Assembly: GCA_022562055.1 (NCBI GenBank)
Contig: JADFQA010000017.1
Location: 1-63,336, forward strand
Source: Acidobacteriota bacterium
GTDB taxonomy: Bacteria; Actinomycetota; Acidimicrobiia; Spongiisociales; UBA5794
Length of the DNA stretch: 63,336 bases
Direction: 5' to 3'
Of this stretch, positions 16,416-25,399 are shown in pieces. The translations under genes and the position numbers were made by a program. The notes beneath the pieces are model-generated. The model saw nothing but the letters and a program-made list of their open reading frames with translations. It ran no database searches and had not been told where the DNA came from. Position 1 is the stretch's first letter, and every line of letters starts with the position of its first letter.

Positions 16416-17342
16416 ATGACTTCACCAGTCGCATACGCAGAATCCTTGGTCAAAAAGTTTGGCGATTTCACCGCCGTTGACGGTATCGACTTCGAAGTCG
16501 CACCCGGCGAGGTGTTCGGATTCTTGGGCCCCAACGGTGCCGGCAAGAGTTCCACAATGAGGATGATCGGTGCGGTATCTCCTGTGACGGACGGCAAGCT
16601 ACGTGTGTTCGACCTTGACCCGAGGACCGACGGTCCCGAAATTCGTGGTCGTATTGGTGTCGTCCCGCAAGAGAACTTGCTCGACATGGATCTCACGGTC
16701 TCAGAGAATCTGCTCATCTACGGCCGCTATTTCGACCTACCGCGCTCGCTGATCAAAGAGCGCATCGTGGAGCTGCTCGACTTCGCCCAACTCACCGACA
16801 AGAAGGATGCCAATGTCGATGCGATTTCTGGTGGCATGCAACGCAGGTTGACGATTGCAAGATCGCTCATCAACGAGCCGAGGCTTGTCTTGCTCGATGA
16901 GCCGACGACTGGTCTCGATCCGCAGGCTCGGCACATCCTGTGGGATCGGCTTTACCGGCTCAAACAGCAGGGCGTGACCCTGATAATCACGACCCACTAC
17001 ATGGATGAAGCCGAGCAACTCTGCGATCGGCTTGTTGTCATGGACGAAGGAAAGATTGTTGCGGAGGGTTCTCCGCGGGAGCTGATCCGCAAATACGCGA
17101 CGCGTGACGTTGTCGAGCTGCGTTTCCCGGTCGGTGTCCAGGAGACCGTTGTTGCATCGTTGGAGCCCATGGCCGACCGACTTGAGATCTTGCCAGACCG
17201 CGTCCTCATGTATACGACCGACGGCGATTCCACGATGCGTGCGGTGAACGCGGCGGGCTTGGAACCAGAGACAGTGGTTGAGCGGCGTTCGAGCCTTGAG
17301 GACGTGTTCCTCAGGCTCACGGGACGGAGCCTGACCGACTGA
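16416..17342 (+). CDS. ABC-2 exporter ATP-binding protein (DrrA/NodI-like)
   Basis: This 308-residue ATPase carries Walker A GPNGAGKSS, signature ISGGMQRRL, Walker B LVLLDEPTTGLDP and the H-loop ITTHYMDEAEQLCD, followed by a C-terminal regulatory extension with SLEDVFLRLTGRSL typical of DrrA-type drug/lipid exporters. ATG 16416 is taken as the start; the frame further upstream overlaps the PLP gene. It shares one base with the first permease gene and forms a three-gene exporter. The cargo is unknown. Confidence 0.93.
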   Translation: MTSPVAYAESLVKKFGDFTAVDGIDFEVAPGEVFGFLGPNGAGKSSTMRMIGAVSPVTDGKLRVFDLDPRTDGPEIRGRIGVVPQENLLDMDLTVSENLLIYGRYFDLPRSLIKERIVELLDFAQLTDKKDANVDAISGGMQRRLTIARSLINEPRLVLLDEPTTGLDPQARHILWDRLYRLKQQGVTLIITTHYMDEAEQLCDRLVVMDEGKIVAEGSPRELIRKYATRDVVELRFPVGVQETVVASLEPMADRLEILPDRVLMYTTDGDSTMRAVNAAGLEPETVVERRSSLEDVFLRLTGRSLTD

Positions 17343-18121
17343 TGGCGACCCCAGGTGCGTTCCGCGCCCTCGAACACAACATCATCTCGTACAGACGTGT
17401 CTGGAAGGGGAGCCTGTTCTCGAACTTCGTCAACCCCATCCTGTTCCTGACGGCGATGGGGTTAGGACTCGGGTCCCTTGTCGACTCGGGCGAGCGCGTC
17501 GGGACGCTTGGAGCGACGTCCTATCTAGCGTTTCTCGCCCCGGGTCTGCTGGCTGCGACCGCCATGCAGACAGCGGCCTTCGAGTCGTCCTATCCGGTGA
17601 TGGCGGGGATGAAATGGCGCAAGACCTATCACGCCGCCCTTTCCACCCCGATGCGGCCCTTCGACCTTGTCGGCGGGCAACTGGTTTTCGTCACGTTTCG
17701 ACTTGTGGTGACGTGTGTGGTGTTTGCGATTGCTATCAGCCTTTTTGGAGCGGCGGATTTTGGCAGGGCGATGTTGGCGACTATCCCTGCGGTTCTCACG
17801 GGACTGGCGTTTGCCGCACCGATTACCGCGTTTGCGGGCAATCTCGAGCGGGACCAGGCGCTGGCCTCGCTATTCAGGTTTGGCATCGTTCCGATGTTTC
17901 TTTTTTCGGGGACCTTCTTCCCGGTCGATCAGATTCCCGATTGGCTAGAGCCACTCGTGTACGTGATCCCGCTGTGGCACGGCGTCGAGCTCACTCGCGC
18001 CGTCGCCCTGGGGACCAGCACGACCCTGTATCCGGCGGTGCATGTCGCTGCGCTGATCGGCGTGACGGCTGCGGGGTTCTTTCTTGCTGTGAAGGCGTTC
18101 GAGAAGAGGCTCATCAAATGA
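17342..18121 (+). CDS. ABC-2 type permease, first subunit (NodJ/DrrB-like)
   Basis: The 259-residue protein has six hydrophobic segments and the ABC-2 membrane signature near FSGTFFPVDQIPDWLEPLVY. The N-terminus (ALEHNIISYRRVWKGSLFSN) is the amphipathic lead-in common to DrrB/NodJ proteins. It overlaps the ATPase by one base and the second permease by four, so the three genes are translationally coupled. Together with the next gene it would make a heterodimeric channel in the cytoplasmic membrane. Confidence 0.9.
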   Translation: MATPGAFRALEHNIISYRRVWKGSLFSNFVNPILFLTAMGLGLGSLVDSGERVGTLGATSYLAFLAPGLLAATAMQTAAFESSYPVMAGMKWRKTYHAALSTPMRPFDLVGGQLVFVTFRLVVTCVVFAIAISLFGAADFGRAMLATIPAVLTGLAFAAPITAFAGNLERDQALASLFRFGIVPMFLFSGTFFPVDQIPDWLEPLVYVIPLWHGVELTRAVALGTSTTLYPAVHVAALIGVTAAGFFLAVKAFEKRLIK

Positions 18122-18930
18122 CCTCTGGGACTCCCGTCGCCCGCATAGTCCCGGCGTCCGGGTTTGCGGGCAGGCGTGCGCGACATCTCGTGGAGCGCAA
18201 TTTCATGGTGTACCGCCGAGCATGGATGGTTGTCTTCAGCGGATTTTTCGAGCCTATTTTCTACCTGTTCTCGGTGGGGATCGGCATCGGCCAGCTCGTC
18301 GGTGACGTAACCGGTCCCGGAGGTCAGCCGATCTCGTATGCAGCGTTTGTGGCGCCAGCACTGCTGGCCTCCTCAGCGATGAACGGTGCGATCTACGAGT
18401 CGACGATGAACATCTTTTTCAAGATGAAATTCTCCAAGATCTATGACGCGATCCTGGCGACACCGGTAAGTCCCTTGGACATAGCCGTCGGCGAGATTTC
18501 GTGGTCCCTGCTGCGAGGAGCCCTGTACGCCGTTGCGTTCTTGACAGTTGTCATCGTCATGGGGCTGATGCAATCCGTATGGGGCCTATTGGCAATACCG
18601 GCGGCGTTGCTTATCGGGTTTGCGTTTGGAGCCGTCGGGATGGCCGCGACGACCTATATGAGAACGTGGCAAGATTTTGACCTCATACAGCTTGTCACCT
18701 TGCCGCTGTTTTTGTTCTCGGCGACGTTTTACCCCCTCGACGTCTACCCCCGCACCATGCAGATCATCACGCAGTTTTCGCCTCTCTACCACGGCACAGT
18801 GCTGATTCGCAGTCTGATGCTTGGAGATGTGAGCGTCGGTCTTCTTGGGCATGTGCTGTTCCTCGTGGTCATGGGTCTAGTCGGCACTGTCGTTGCGGGC
18901 CGCAGGCTGGGGACTCTGCTCCTCAAGTAG
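18118..18930 (+). CDS. ABC-2 type permease, second subunit
   Basis: A 270-residue paralogue of the preceding gene: ERNFMVYRRAWMVVFSGFFEPIFYLF at the start, six membrane helices, and the conserved FSATFYPLDVYPRTMQ stretch before the last helices. The start at ATG 18118 overlaps the previous stop by four bases. A longer open frame continues upstream through the first permease gene but is only a shadow of it. A 7-2-7 hairpin follows the stop. Confidence 0.9.
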   Translation: MTSGTPVARIVPASGFAGRRARHLVERNFMVYRRAWMVVFSGFFEPIFYLFSVGIGIGQLVGDVTGPGGQPISYAAFVAPALLASSAMNGAIYESTMNIFFKMKFSKIYDAILATPVSPLDIAVGEISWSLLRGALYAVAFLTVVIVMGLMQSVWGLLAIPAALLIGFAFGAVGMAATTYMRTWQDFDLIQLVTLPLFLFSATFYPLDVYPRTMQIITQFSPLYHGTVLIRSLMLGDVSVGLLGHVLFLVVMGLVGTVVAGRRLGTLLLK

Positions 18931-18938
18931 TTCGAGCC

Positions 18939-18954
18939 GCCGTCCGTGGACGGC
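18939..18954 (+). terminator. Compact hairpin after the ABC-2 operon
   Basis: GCCGTCC-GT-GGACGGC begins nine bases after the last permease stop. No U-run follows, so termination would be of the hairpin-only kind. A second similar hairpin, CTGGTCC-TC-GGACCAG at 19006-19021, precedes the lipoprotein gene and is followed by ATTGTTTGG, a better terminator tail. Confidence 0.45.
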
Positions 18955-19106
18955 AGTGTGTGATGAGAACGCGACGGCTTGTGGCAGCGGCAACTGCTTG
19001 CGCGACTGGTCCTCGGACCAGCATTGTTTGGTGAGGTGTTTAGTGTCTGTACTTGCATCGCTCCGTAGCGACACACCGTCGTCACCTTTCACCTCAGGAG
19101 CCACCG

Positions 19107-19991
19107 ATGTCCTACTCGAAACGCCGTCGCAGTTTCTTTGCCTTGACCGTGGTACTTGTCCTCATCGCCGCTGCATGTTCCAGTTCCACCAGCGAGAGCG
19201 ACATCCGCGACTTCACCGAAATCCAGACGTCCGATTTCGAGTTCACCATTGACGCTAGCGGCGTCGTCAAAATGAACACGACCACGAGCGCCGAGGCGGC
19301 GTGTTCGATTGCGTGGGGTGAATCGGGCGAACTCGGGTTTTTGAATACCGACCTCGACATGCAGGGCGGTGGCCACAACAACCACGAAGTGATCCTCGTC
19401 GGAGCAGAACCAGGCAAGACATATTCGTTCAGAGTGCAAGGCGCCACTCCCGATGGGTCGCTGTTCCAGAGTCCGATATCGACATTCACGGTGCCCGAGC
19501 TACCCGAGAGTGGTGACAGCATGGGTGCTGACGATGCGACGGAAGATGGCGATGCCATGGCCGATGACAATGCGATGGCAGTGCATGGCGCAAACCTTGC
19601 CGAGGGCGCCGAGGTTCTCAGTGTCAGTTCAGAGTTTTCGGTTGCGTGGGCTGGTAGCAACGCGGTCGATGGTGACATGTCGACGGAGTGGGCGACCGCA
19701 GGCAGCGGTGACGACGCCTTTATTGAGATTGACCTTGGATCATCACAGCAGGTCGTCGGTGTCGAGTTCATCACCCGAACGATGAGCGACGGCACTGCAA
19801 CTACCACGGAGTACACCGTGACGGTTGATGGTGGCGAGACCTACGGACCGTTTTCGGCAGGCGACCCGGGAGACGCCCGTTTTGCCGAAGCGATGTTCGA
19901 GGGCCAGGTACTCAGGTTCGAGGTTGTTGCATCGACTGGTGGAAACACCGGCGCTATCGAGGTGCGTGCCTTTGCCCCACCTGCTGGTTAG
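19107..19991 (+). CDS. Lipoprotein with C-terminal discoidin (F5/8 type C) domain
   Basis: The 294-residue protein starts with a lipoprotein signal (FFALTVVLVLIAAAC). Residues about 30-130 look like an Ig/fibronectin-type beta domain containing a GGGHNNHEVIL patch. A Met/Asp-rich linker follows (DAMADDNAMAVHG). The last 130 residues fit a discoidin-like fold: SEFSVAWAGSNAVDGDMSTEWAT, ending in EVRAF. Such domains bind glycans or surfaces. ATG 19107 has a CAGGAG ribosome binding site. Probably anchored on the outer face of the membrane; ligand unknown. Confidence 0.8.
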   Translation: MSYSKRRRSFFALTVVLVLIAAACSSSTSESDIRDFTEIQTSDFEFTIDASGVVKMNTTTSAEAACSIAWGESGELGFLNTDLDMQGGGHNNHEVILVGAEPGKTYSFRVQGATPDGSLFQSPISTFTVPELPESGDSMGADDATEDGDAMADDNAMAVHGANLAEGAEVLSVSSEFSVAWAGSNAVDGDMSTEWATAGSGDDAFIEIDLGSSQQVVGVEFITRTMSDGTATTTEYTVTVDGGETYGPFSAGDPGDARFAEAMFEGQVLRFEVVASTGGNTGAIEVRAFAPPAG

Positions 19992-20104
19992 ATGGACACC
20001 AAAACAGAAAGATGGTGCCGTGCTGCGATTGGGATGGTGTGAACCTATGCTGACACCGTGGGTCCGTGGATCGGAACACCCCGCGAACCGCTAGCTAGAG
20101 AGGT

Positions 20105-20515
20105 GTGACTGTGACAACCACGAAGAACCGATACGGAGTCTTTGTCGATGTTGAGGGATCGCTGGCGGACGTTCGTCCGCGCGTCGAGAGCCTTCTTGCG
20201 GGAGAGGGTTTCGGGATACTCAGCGTGATCGATATTCAGGCGACATTCAAGGCGAAGCTCGACAAGGATGTGCCACCCCAAGTAATACTTGGTGCATGCA
20301 ACCCACCGTTGGCATATCGGGCGTTGACAAGCGAGGTTGATGTCGCTCTGCTGCTTCCATGCAACGTGACCTTGCGCGAATCGGGCGAAGGTCAGACGCG
20401 AGTGGGTTTTCTCGACATCGAAGCAATGGTCTCGATGGTCGACAACCCCGTCATGGACGAAATCGCCGCCGACGTCTCAGCACGGTTCGAACGTATCCAG
20501 CAAGCCCTTAGCTGA
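20105..20515 (+). CDS. DUF302 domain protein
   Basis: The 136-residue protein matches DUF302, a small alpha/beta domain of unknown biochemical role often seen with redox or stress genes. Recognisable parts are VESLLAGEGFGILSVIDIQATFKAKL, the ILGACNPPLAYRAL core and the LLLPCNVTLRE strand. The start is GTG 20105, or GTG 20111, which is better spaced from AGAGAGG. It converges with the large DUF3352-type gene. Confidence 0.85.
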   Translation: MTVTTTKNRYGVFVDVEGSLADVRPRVESLLAGEGFGILSVIDIQATFKAKLDKDVPPQVILGACNPPLAYRALTSEVDVALLLPCNVTLRESGEGQTRVGFLDIEAMVSMVDNPVMDEIAADVSARFERIQQALS

Positions 20516-20595
20516 GACTGTGGCGTCCGCCCGGGCGCCAGACAGCATGAACCCGGCTGCACGGATGGACGCCAAAGCGGTGATTGTCGCGGGGC

Positions 20596-22404
20596 TTAGT
20601 AGTCGAGAACTACGGCGAGTGTGCCACGTGTGAACGACGACGTCTGCTCGAAACTCCCGCCGATACTTGTCACGATTTCACTGACGAGGTCGAAATCAGA
20701 GTCGGGAGCTACTTGAGCGATCAGCTGTAGGTCGGCGAAGAAGAACATGCCGTCCGAACCGAGCAGCTTGCGCACGTCGGCGAATGCCTTGCTGATCTTG
20801 TCGACCGAGGCACCTGGTGAAAGGGAGTCGATGAGTGCTCTGCTCGTCCCGGCCACGAGAGCATCGTCTTTGACTCCGAAGGTCACACCAGCCGCTCCGA
20901 ACCCGAACGTCAGGAGTCCATCATCTTTGGCGAAACCAAACCCAAAGTCGTCAGCCGACGTCAACGATTCGAGCAGAGTGTCCACGGGTCCGGTGTCACC
21001 AAGCCCAATGCTGAGAGCGCCCGCGAGTTCGATATCCACGACGGCACTCAGAAGGCTGGGCTCATCTGCCACGATCAGTTGAAAAGGTCCGCTAATGGAT
21101 CGGATCAGGTCAGCAGCGCTAACACCCGCTAGGAGTTCGGCCGAGGGATCGAATCCGAAGCTACCCAGACCGCTTGACAGGCCTCCTTGTTCAAGCTGGT
21201 CAAGGATCTCCTCCCCATTCAAGATGAACGACAGATAGGCCAGCGTACCGTCTGGCAGTTCCGATAGCTGCGGCAGATAACCGTCGAACCCGGGGACAGA
21301 TGCTCCACCGCTTGCAACAATGTCAAATGTGAGGCCTGCGTCGCTCAGTGTCGCGGCGAACGCAACCTCCCCTACGTCGTCGATGTTGGCGAGGTCGCCA
21401 ATGGTGTCAAGGAGCGAAGGATCGATACCCGCCGGTAGCTGATCGATACCTTGCGATCGAAGTGCGTCTCCGAGCGTTTCCAGAGAGAGCGCCACCACCG
21501 CCCCAGCGTCAACGTAGGCCGTGAGGAAACGGTTGTCGGGAAGCTCGTTGACAGCGTCAGTGTACGCATCGAGGTCTACAATGGAGTCTCCGTCGAGGGC
21601 TGCGAGGGCCGCGTCAATCATTGCACGCGTTGGCGAGATGAGCACCAGGTCGTCCGTGAGCAGGATGATGCCGCTGTCGTCCGCCCATTCCACTCCGTCT
21701 GCAACTGTTGTCGCAGTCAGCCCTTCTTTCGCCGCAGCAGCGTCAAAGAAGGCCTTGGCTTCGCCATGGTTACGCACTGCAATCACCGTGATCACCTCGA
21801 CCGTGTCACCGTCGCGCCCGGGAAACACCGCCAATGCGCTTGAGCGTCCGAGCCACGGGAGCAGGTCTTCCCTGATTGAGATCCCAGAATCATCGTCGAC
21901 TTTGTCGAGAAGTTCGTTCCAGCTCTTTGGGGAGTCGGCATCATTGGGAAACTGCGCCGCCAGTCTGTTGAACAGGCGCTCAAAACGACCACCGTCGACA
22001 ACCTCGGTGAGGTTGATCGAGAGAACGATCGGCGCATCAGCCGGAATCGCCTCGAGCGCGGCATCGTCAACTCCCTTTGCTCTCGCTGATGTCCACGAAG
22101 CTGCTGCAAGAACTAACAACACGACTGCAATCCCGATACCGACGAACAACGCCCTCTTACTATTGCTTCCGCCGCCGTTGTCGTCGACGGATCCGGCCGT
22201 GGTCGTCGCTGAACCCCCCTCCGCGTTGGTGGATGTCGAGGGGGCGTCAGCTGCACCCGGGGACTTCTCTGCGTGCTCGGGAGCTGCTTCAGGTCCGTCC
22301 GTCTGGGTGGCGGCGTCTTTGGAAGATTCAAGTGGTTCGCCCCAACCGGGGTCGGCAGAATCCGGGATATCCGCGGGTTCTTTGGGTGTGTTGTGTTCGC
22401 TCAT
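20596..22404 (-). CDS. DUF3352-like single-pass membrane protein with large extracellular domain
   Basis: The 602-residue protein has an acidic, Ser/Thr/Ala-rich cytoplasmic tail (1-80), one transmembrane helix (about 85-104) and a roughly 490-residue exterior domain. The outside part resembles DUF3352: AIPADAPIVLSINLTEVVDG, repeated ALAVFPGR/TAYVDAGAVV strands, and Gly/Phe-rich SADDFGFGFAKDDGLLTFGFG. These proteins are common in actinobacteria and of unknown function. No signal cleavage is expected, so the domain stays tethered. It diverges from panB with a 256-base gap. Confidence 0.8.
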   Translation of the reverse strand: MSEHNTPKEPADIPDSADPGWGEPLESSKDAATQTDGPEAAPEHAEKSPGAADAPSTSTNAEGGSATTTAGSVDDNGGGSNSKRALFVGIGIAVVLLVLAAASWTSARAKGVDDAALEAIPADAPIVLSINLTEVVDGGRFERLFNRLAAQFPNDADSPKSWNELLDKVDDDSGISIREDLLPWLGRSSALAVFPGRDGDTVEVITVIAVRNHGEAKAFFDAAAAKEGLTATTVADGVEWADDSGIILLTDDLVLISPTRAMIDAALAALDGDSIVDLDAYTDAVNELPDNRFLTAYVDAGAVVALSLETLGDALRSQGIDQLPAGIDPSLLDTIGDLANIDDVGEVAFAATLSDAGLTFDIVASGGASVPGFDGYLPQLSELPDGTLAYLSFILNGEEILDQLEQGGLSSGLGSFGFDPSAELLAGVSAADLIRSISGPFQLIVADEPSLLSAVVDIELAGALSIGLGDTGPVDTLLESLTSADDFGFGFAKDDGLLTFGFGAAGVTFGVKDDALVAGTSRALIDSLSPGASVDKISKAFADVRKLLGSDGMFFFADLQLIAQVAPDSDFDLVSEIVTSIGGSFEQTSSFTRGTLAVVLDY

Positions 22405-22660
22405 ACTTCCCCAAATATCGGCATATTCTTGGTGCCTCTACAGCGAAGCGTAGGCCCAAGTATTGATTATCCCCTACACCGGTCGATAGTCAAGATTGCG
22501 CATTGCGTTGGCTCAACCGATAAGTCGCGCGATAATGAGCGGGTGTGCGATTCGCACGGGCGACCTTGATGGCGGCCGATGTCCTGACACGCATGAGAAC
22601 ACGTCGATTTGAGGACGAGGCAATCCCCCAACCCGTAGCGGTGGGGAGAAAGGCAAGAAA

Positions 22661-23590
22661 ATGTCCGCTGGTTCTACAGCCCCACAGGGCACACCCGCTA
22701 AGAGCACACGCCCAAAGATGACGGCACCGAAGATCCGGGCGCTCAAGGGCATCCGGAAAATCAAGATGGTTACCGCATATGACCATCCATCGGCACGGGT
22801 CGCGGACCGCGCCGGTGCAGACATCATCCTCGTGGGTGATTCGGTTGCCAACGTCGTCCTCGGACACTCTGACACGCTGTCGGTTTCTGTTGACGACATG
22901 GTGGGGCATACCGCCGCCGTCACCTCGGCGAAACCAATAGCTTTGGTCGTGGGTGATATGCCGTGGCTGAGCTACCACTCCTCGCGCGCGGAAACCGTTC
23001 ACAACGCGGGCCGGTTCATCCGCGGCGGCAAAGCAGAAGCGGTAAAGCTCGAAGGTGGGCGAAAACGTATCGATATGATCGAAGCGGTGCGCGATGCAGA
23101 GATCCCTGTGATGGGCCATCTGGGTCTCACCCCGCAATCGGTGCACACCATGGGAGGGTACCGCGTACAAGGCAAACAGGCGGGAGTCGCATACGACCTG
23201 ATATCTGACGCAAAGGCGCTCGAAGAGGCCGGTGTGTTCGCGATCGTGCTTGAGGCCGTTCCAGATATCCTTGCCAACATGATCACCAAGGAGGTCGCTA
23301 TTCCCACGATAGGTATCGGCGCAGGCCCAGGGTGCGATGGCCAGGTGCTCGTCTATCACGACCTACTCGGTTACGGCGAGGGCCATTTGGCCAAGTTCGT
23401 ACGCCAATACGCAAACCTGTCCGACATTGCAGTCCGCGCCATGGAGGCGTGGTTTGCGGATATTGATAGCGGCGCGTTCCCGTCTGAAGATGAGACCTAT
23501 CACATGCCCGCGGAATCGGCAGAAATGCTGGCCGCGCTCGGCCAATCCGGGTCCTCGAACCTGATGGCTGACGAGGCAATGGAACACTGA
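22661..23590 (+). CDS. panB: 3-methyl-2-oxobutanoate hydroxymethyltransferase
   Basis: PanB transfers a one-carbon unit from 5,10-methylene-tetrahydrofolate to ketoisovalerate, the first committed step to pantothenate and CoA. Residues about 25-60 carry the signature MVTAYDHPSARVADRAGAD and ILVGDSVANVVLGH with the Mg-binding Asp; EGG and MGHLGLTPQS follow, and GIGAGPGCDGQVLVYHDLLG is diagnostic. The 309-residue length includes a slightly long, basic N-terminus. ATG 22661 has GGGGAGAAAGG upstream. No other pan genes are nearby; the next gene starts eight bases after its stop. Confidence 0.96.
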   Translation: MSAGSTAPQGTPAKSTRPKMTAPKIRALKGIRKIKMVTAYDHPSARVADRAGADIILVGDSVANVVLGHSDTLSVSVDDMVGHTAAVTSAKPIALVVGDMPWLSYHSSRAETVHNAGRFIRGGKAEAVKLEGGRKRIDMIEAVRDAEIPVMGHLGLTPQSVHTMGGYRVQGKQAGVAYDLISDAKALEEAGVFAIVLEAVPDILANMITKEVAIPTIGIGAGPGCDGQVLVYHDLLGYGEGHLAKFVRQYANLSDIAVRAMEAWFADIDSGAFPSEDETYHMPAESAEMLAALGQSGSSNLMADEAMEH

Positions 23591-23598
23591 ACACATCC

Positions 23599-24141
23599 GT
23601 GCCGCGAACTCTCGCGCTGATCGTGGCTAGTTCACTGGTTGCAGCGGCCTGCGCCTCGGGAGCGGACTCCGCGCCGGCATCAGATGGTCCCGGCGGTCCT
23701 CAACAAATCGATACCCAGGCCCCAAACCAAACATCTGCCGTACCCGGGCCGGAGTTCGTCAAGGTGGATCCGTTATTTGATCGGGCGACCATCGTTGTAG
23801 GTGGGGAGAGCCTCAACGTTGCGATCGCAGACACCGCTGGCAAACGTTCTCAGGGACTTATGTTCGTAACCGATTTGGGCGATATCGATGGAATGTTGTT
23901 CGTGTTTCAAGGCGGCGAGGTTCGGAGTTTTTGGATGAGTAACACCCCACTCGCTCTCGACATCGTTTTCTTTGACAATTTCGGGAACCCAGTCGGAGAA
24001 CATTTGATGTTGCCGTGTTCCGACACGGCCGATGACTGTCCCAGTTACCTGTCGGATGGGTCTGCGACGTACGCCCTCGAGACTGCGGCTGGAGTGTTCG
24101 ATTTCGGTGCGTCAGTTCTGGACGTCGCGACCGTTCCCTAA
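23599..24141 (+). CDS. DUF192 lipoprotein
   Basis: The 180-residue protein starts at GTG 23599 with a lipoprotein signal (ALIVASSLVAAAC), then a low-complexity linker and a DUF192 domain from about residue 70: KRSQGLMFVTDLGDIDGMLFVF, SFWMSNTPLALDIVFFD and a closing LETAAGVFDFGA. DUF192 proteins are small secreted or membrane-attached beta-barrels of unknown role. It immediately follows panB and is probably co-transcribed, although no functional link is known. The next genes are convergent. Confidence 0.87.
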   Translation: MPRTLALIVASSLVAAACASGADSAPASDGPGGPQQIDTQAPNQTSAVPGPEFVKVDPLFDRATIVVGGESLNVAIADTAGKRSQGLMFVTDLGDIDGMLFVFQGGEVRSFWMSNTPLALDIVFFDNFGNPVGEHLMLPCSDTADDCPSYLSDGSATYALETAAGVFDFGASVLDVATVP

Positions 24142-24204
24142 CCTCGAGCGCAAGAACTCAGCCTGAGACGAGCCCGCCGTGCCAGACAGCATCGTTAGTT
24201 CCAG

Positions 24205-24408
24205 CTAATTCTTTGGGTTTGGACGGGTGCTGTGCCGCGCAACGGTTGCCAACTGGTGAGTGGTCGAGACCGCCGGTTCTCCCAGGGCTGGCCCGTGTTG
24301 GGCTGGGTGCCGCTGGGTTAATACCAAACCCGCTAGGACGATGACTGCCAGCGAAGCACACCAAGCTGCTGGGGTTATCGAACGCCGCCCTATCGCTGAC
24401 CCTTGCAC
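24205..24408 (-). CDS. Short single-helix membrane protein, possible truncated sortase or anchor
   Basis: A 67-codon frame starting at GTG 24408 overlaps the end of the DUF916 gene by 19 bases. It encodes a basic N-terminus, a strong helix (AAWCASLAVIVLAGLVLTQ) and a short Pro/His-rich tail before a stop. The layout resembles the first 60 residues of a class F sortase, which often accompanies actinobacterial surface-protein genes, but the catalytic domain is absent. It could equally be the displaced C-terminal membrane anchor of the DUF916 protein. Low certainty. Confidence 0.35.
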   Translation of the reverse strand: MQGSAIGRRSITPAAWCASLAVIVLAGLVLTQRHPAQHGPALGEPAVSTTHQLATVARHSTRPNPKN

Positions 24409-25399
24409 TGTTTGAGGGCCAGAAGATTCGGACTCCGGGGGGCGGGAATCTTGGGTTGCCCGTTGACAATCGTGAGCTCGATACCGCTCAACGTGGTCGT
24501 GTGGACGGTGTCGTCATCGCGTAAAGCACGGTACTGGACAACGGAGGCGAGGAAGCAATCGCCGTCTGCCAGCACGATGGGGTAGTCGATGTAGTAAAAG
24601 GTCGGATCCTTGGCGAGGACCATGTCGACTTCAAAGGGGATTGACGCGAGTTCGTTGTTCTGTCGATCGGAGATGGTGAGCGTACCGGTACCGTCAACCA
24701 TGACGTTGCCGTCGTTGTCGACTGCAACCTCGAAGATCGCTCGTCCTGCTGACTATCTCCCTAAACGGATATCGGTCAGGGTGAGGTCGGTGACGATTTC
24801 GTCCCCCCCGCAATGACAACCGCTACCCCGACTCGTTGTACCACGTCGACCGCGAACTGCGGCTGGCCGTTTTCGGCCATTGTTTCTGGATTGCTGTCAG
24901 TCGCTACTCGCGCAACGAGGATTCCGGCAACGTGGTCGCCTGACCGAGCATCCTGTGGAACTGCGATGGTGAACCGGACGATCTGGGTTGCGCCGGGCTC
25001 AAGTAAGACCTCGTCCACGTCGAGCGTCACCCAGTCGGCTACACCGCCAGTGCTTCCGTCCGGGGTCCCGAACGATGTCCCACCATTGACCGCGGTAATC
25101 GCGTTGGCAACAAACACCCGTAGACGAACTTGCGACTCGCCTTCGTTGATCACGAGCGCGGTATCGACGAGGGTGTCGCCTGGTTCAAGACGATGGGTGA
25201 AATAGCTAAATGACGTAGCGTCGCCTTCTGATGCTTGGGCGGGGCGGATTCCAAATCCACCTCCGGGCTGGCTGCCGGCTTCCGTCGGCTCTTGGGCATG
25301 CGCAATCCCTGTGGTCCCATCGACAACGGAGAGAAATACAAGCAACATTGCAAAGACCCACGGCGTAGCAATTCGGACCGTTCTGGGTATCGCAGTCAT
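24390..25399 (-). pseudogene. DUF916 (WxL-interacting) surface protein, broken by frameshift and nonsense codon
   Basis: The gene starts at ATG 25399, overlapping the WxL paralogue stop by four bases, with a signal peptide (IATPWVFAMLLVFLSVVDG). The DUF916 peptidoglycan-binding domain follows: GIRPAQASEGDATSFSYFTH, LEPGDTLVDTALVINEGES, and VPQDARSGDHVAGILV. At the C7 run 24803-24809 the frame is lost; adding one base restores IAGGDEIVTDLTLTDIRLG, then an in-frame TAG (24753-24755) interrupts, and the same frame continues as RAIFEVAVDNDGNVMVDGTG to the stop at 24390. Two lesions make a full product unlikely unless the sequence is wrong. DUF916 proteins bind WxL proteins on the cell wall. Confidence 0.75.

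Noticed and set aside
17614-18930. A 438-residue frame running through both ABC-2 permeases.
   Set aside because: The first 168 codons are an out-of-frame shadow of the first permease; only the part from ATG 18118 has membrane-protein homology.
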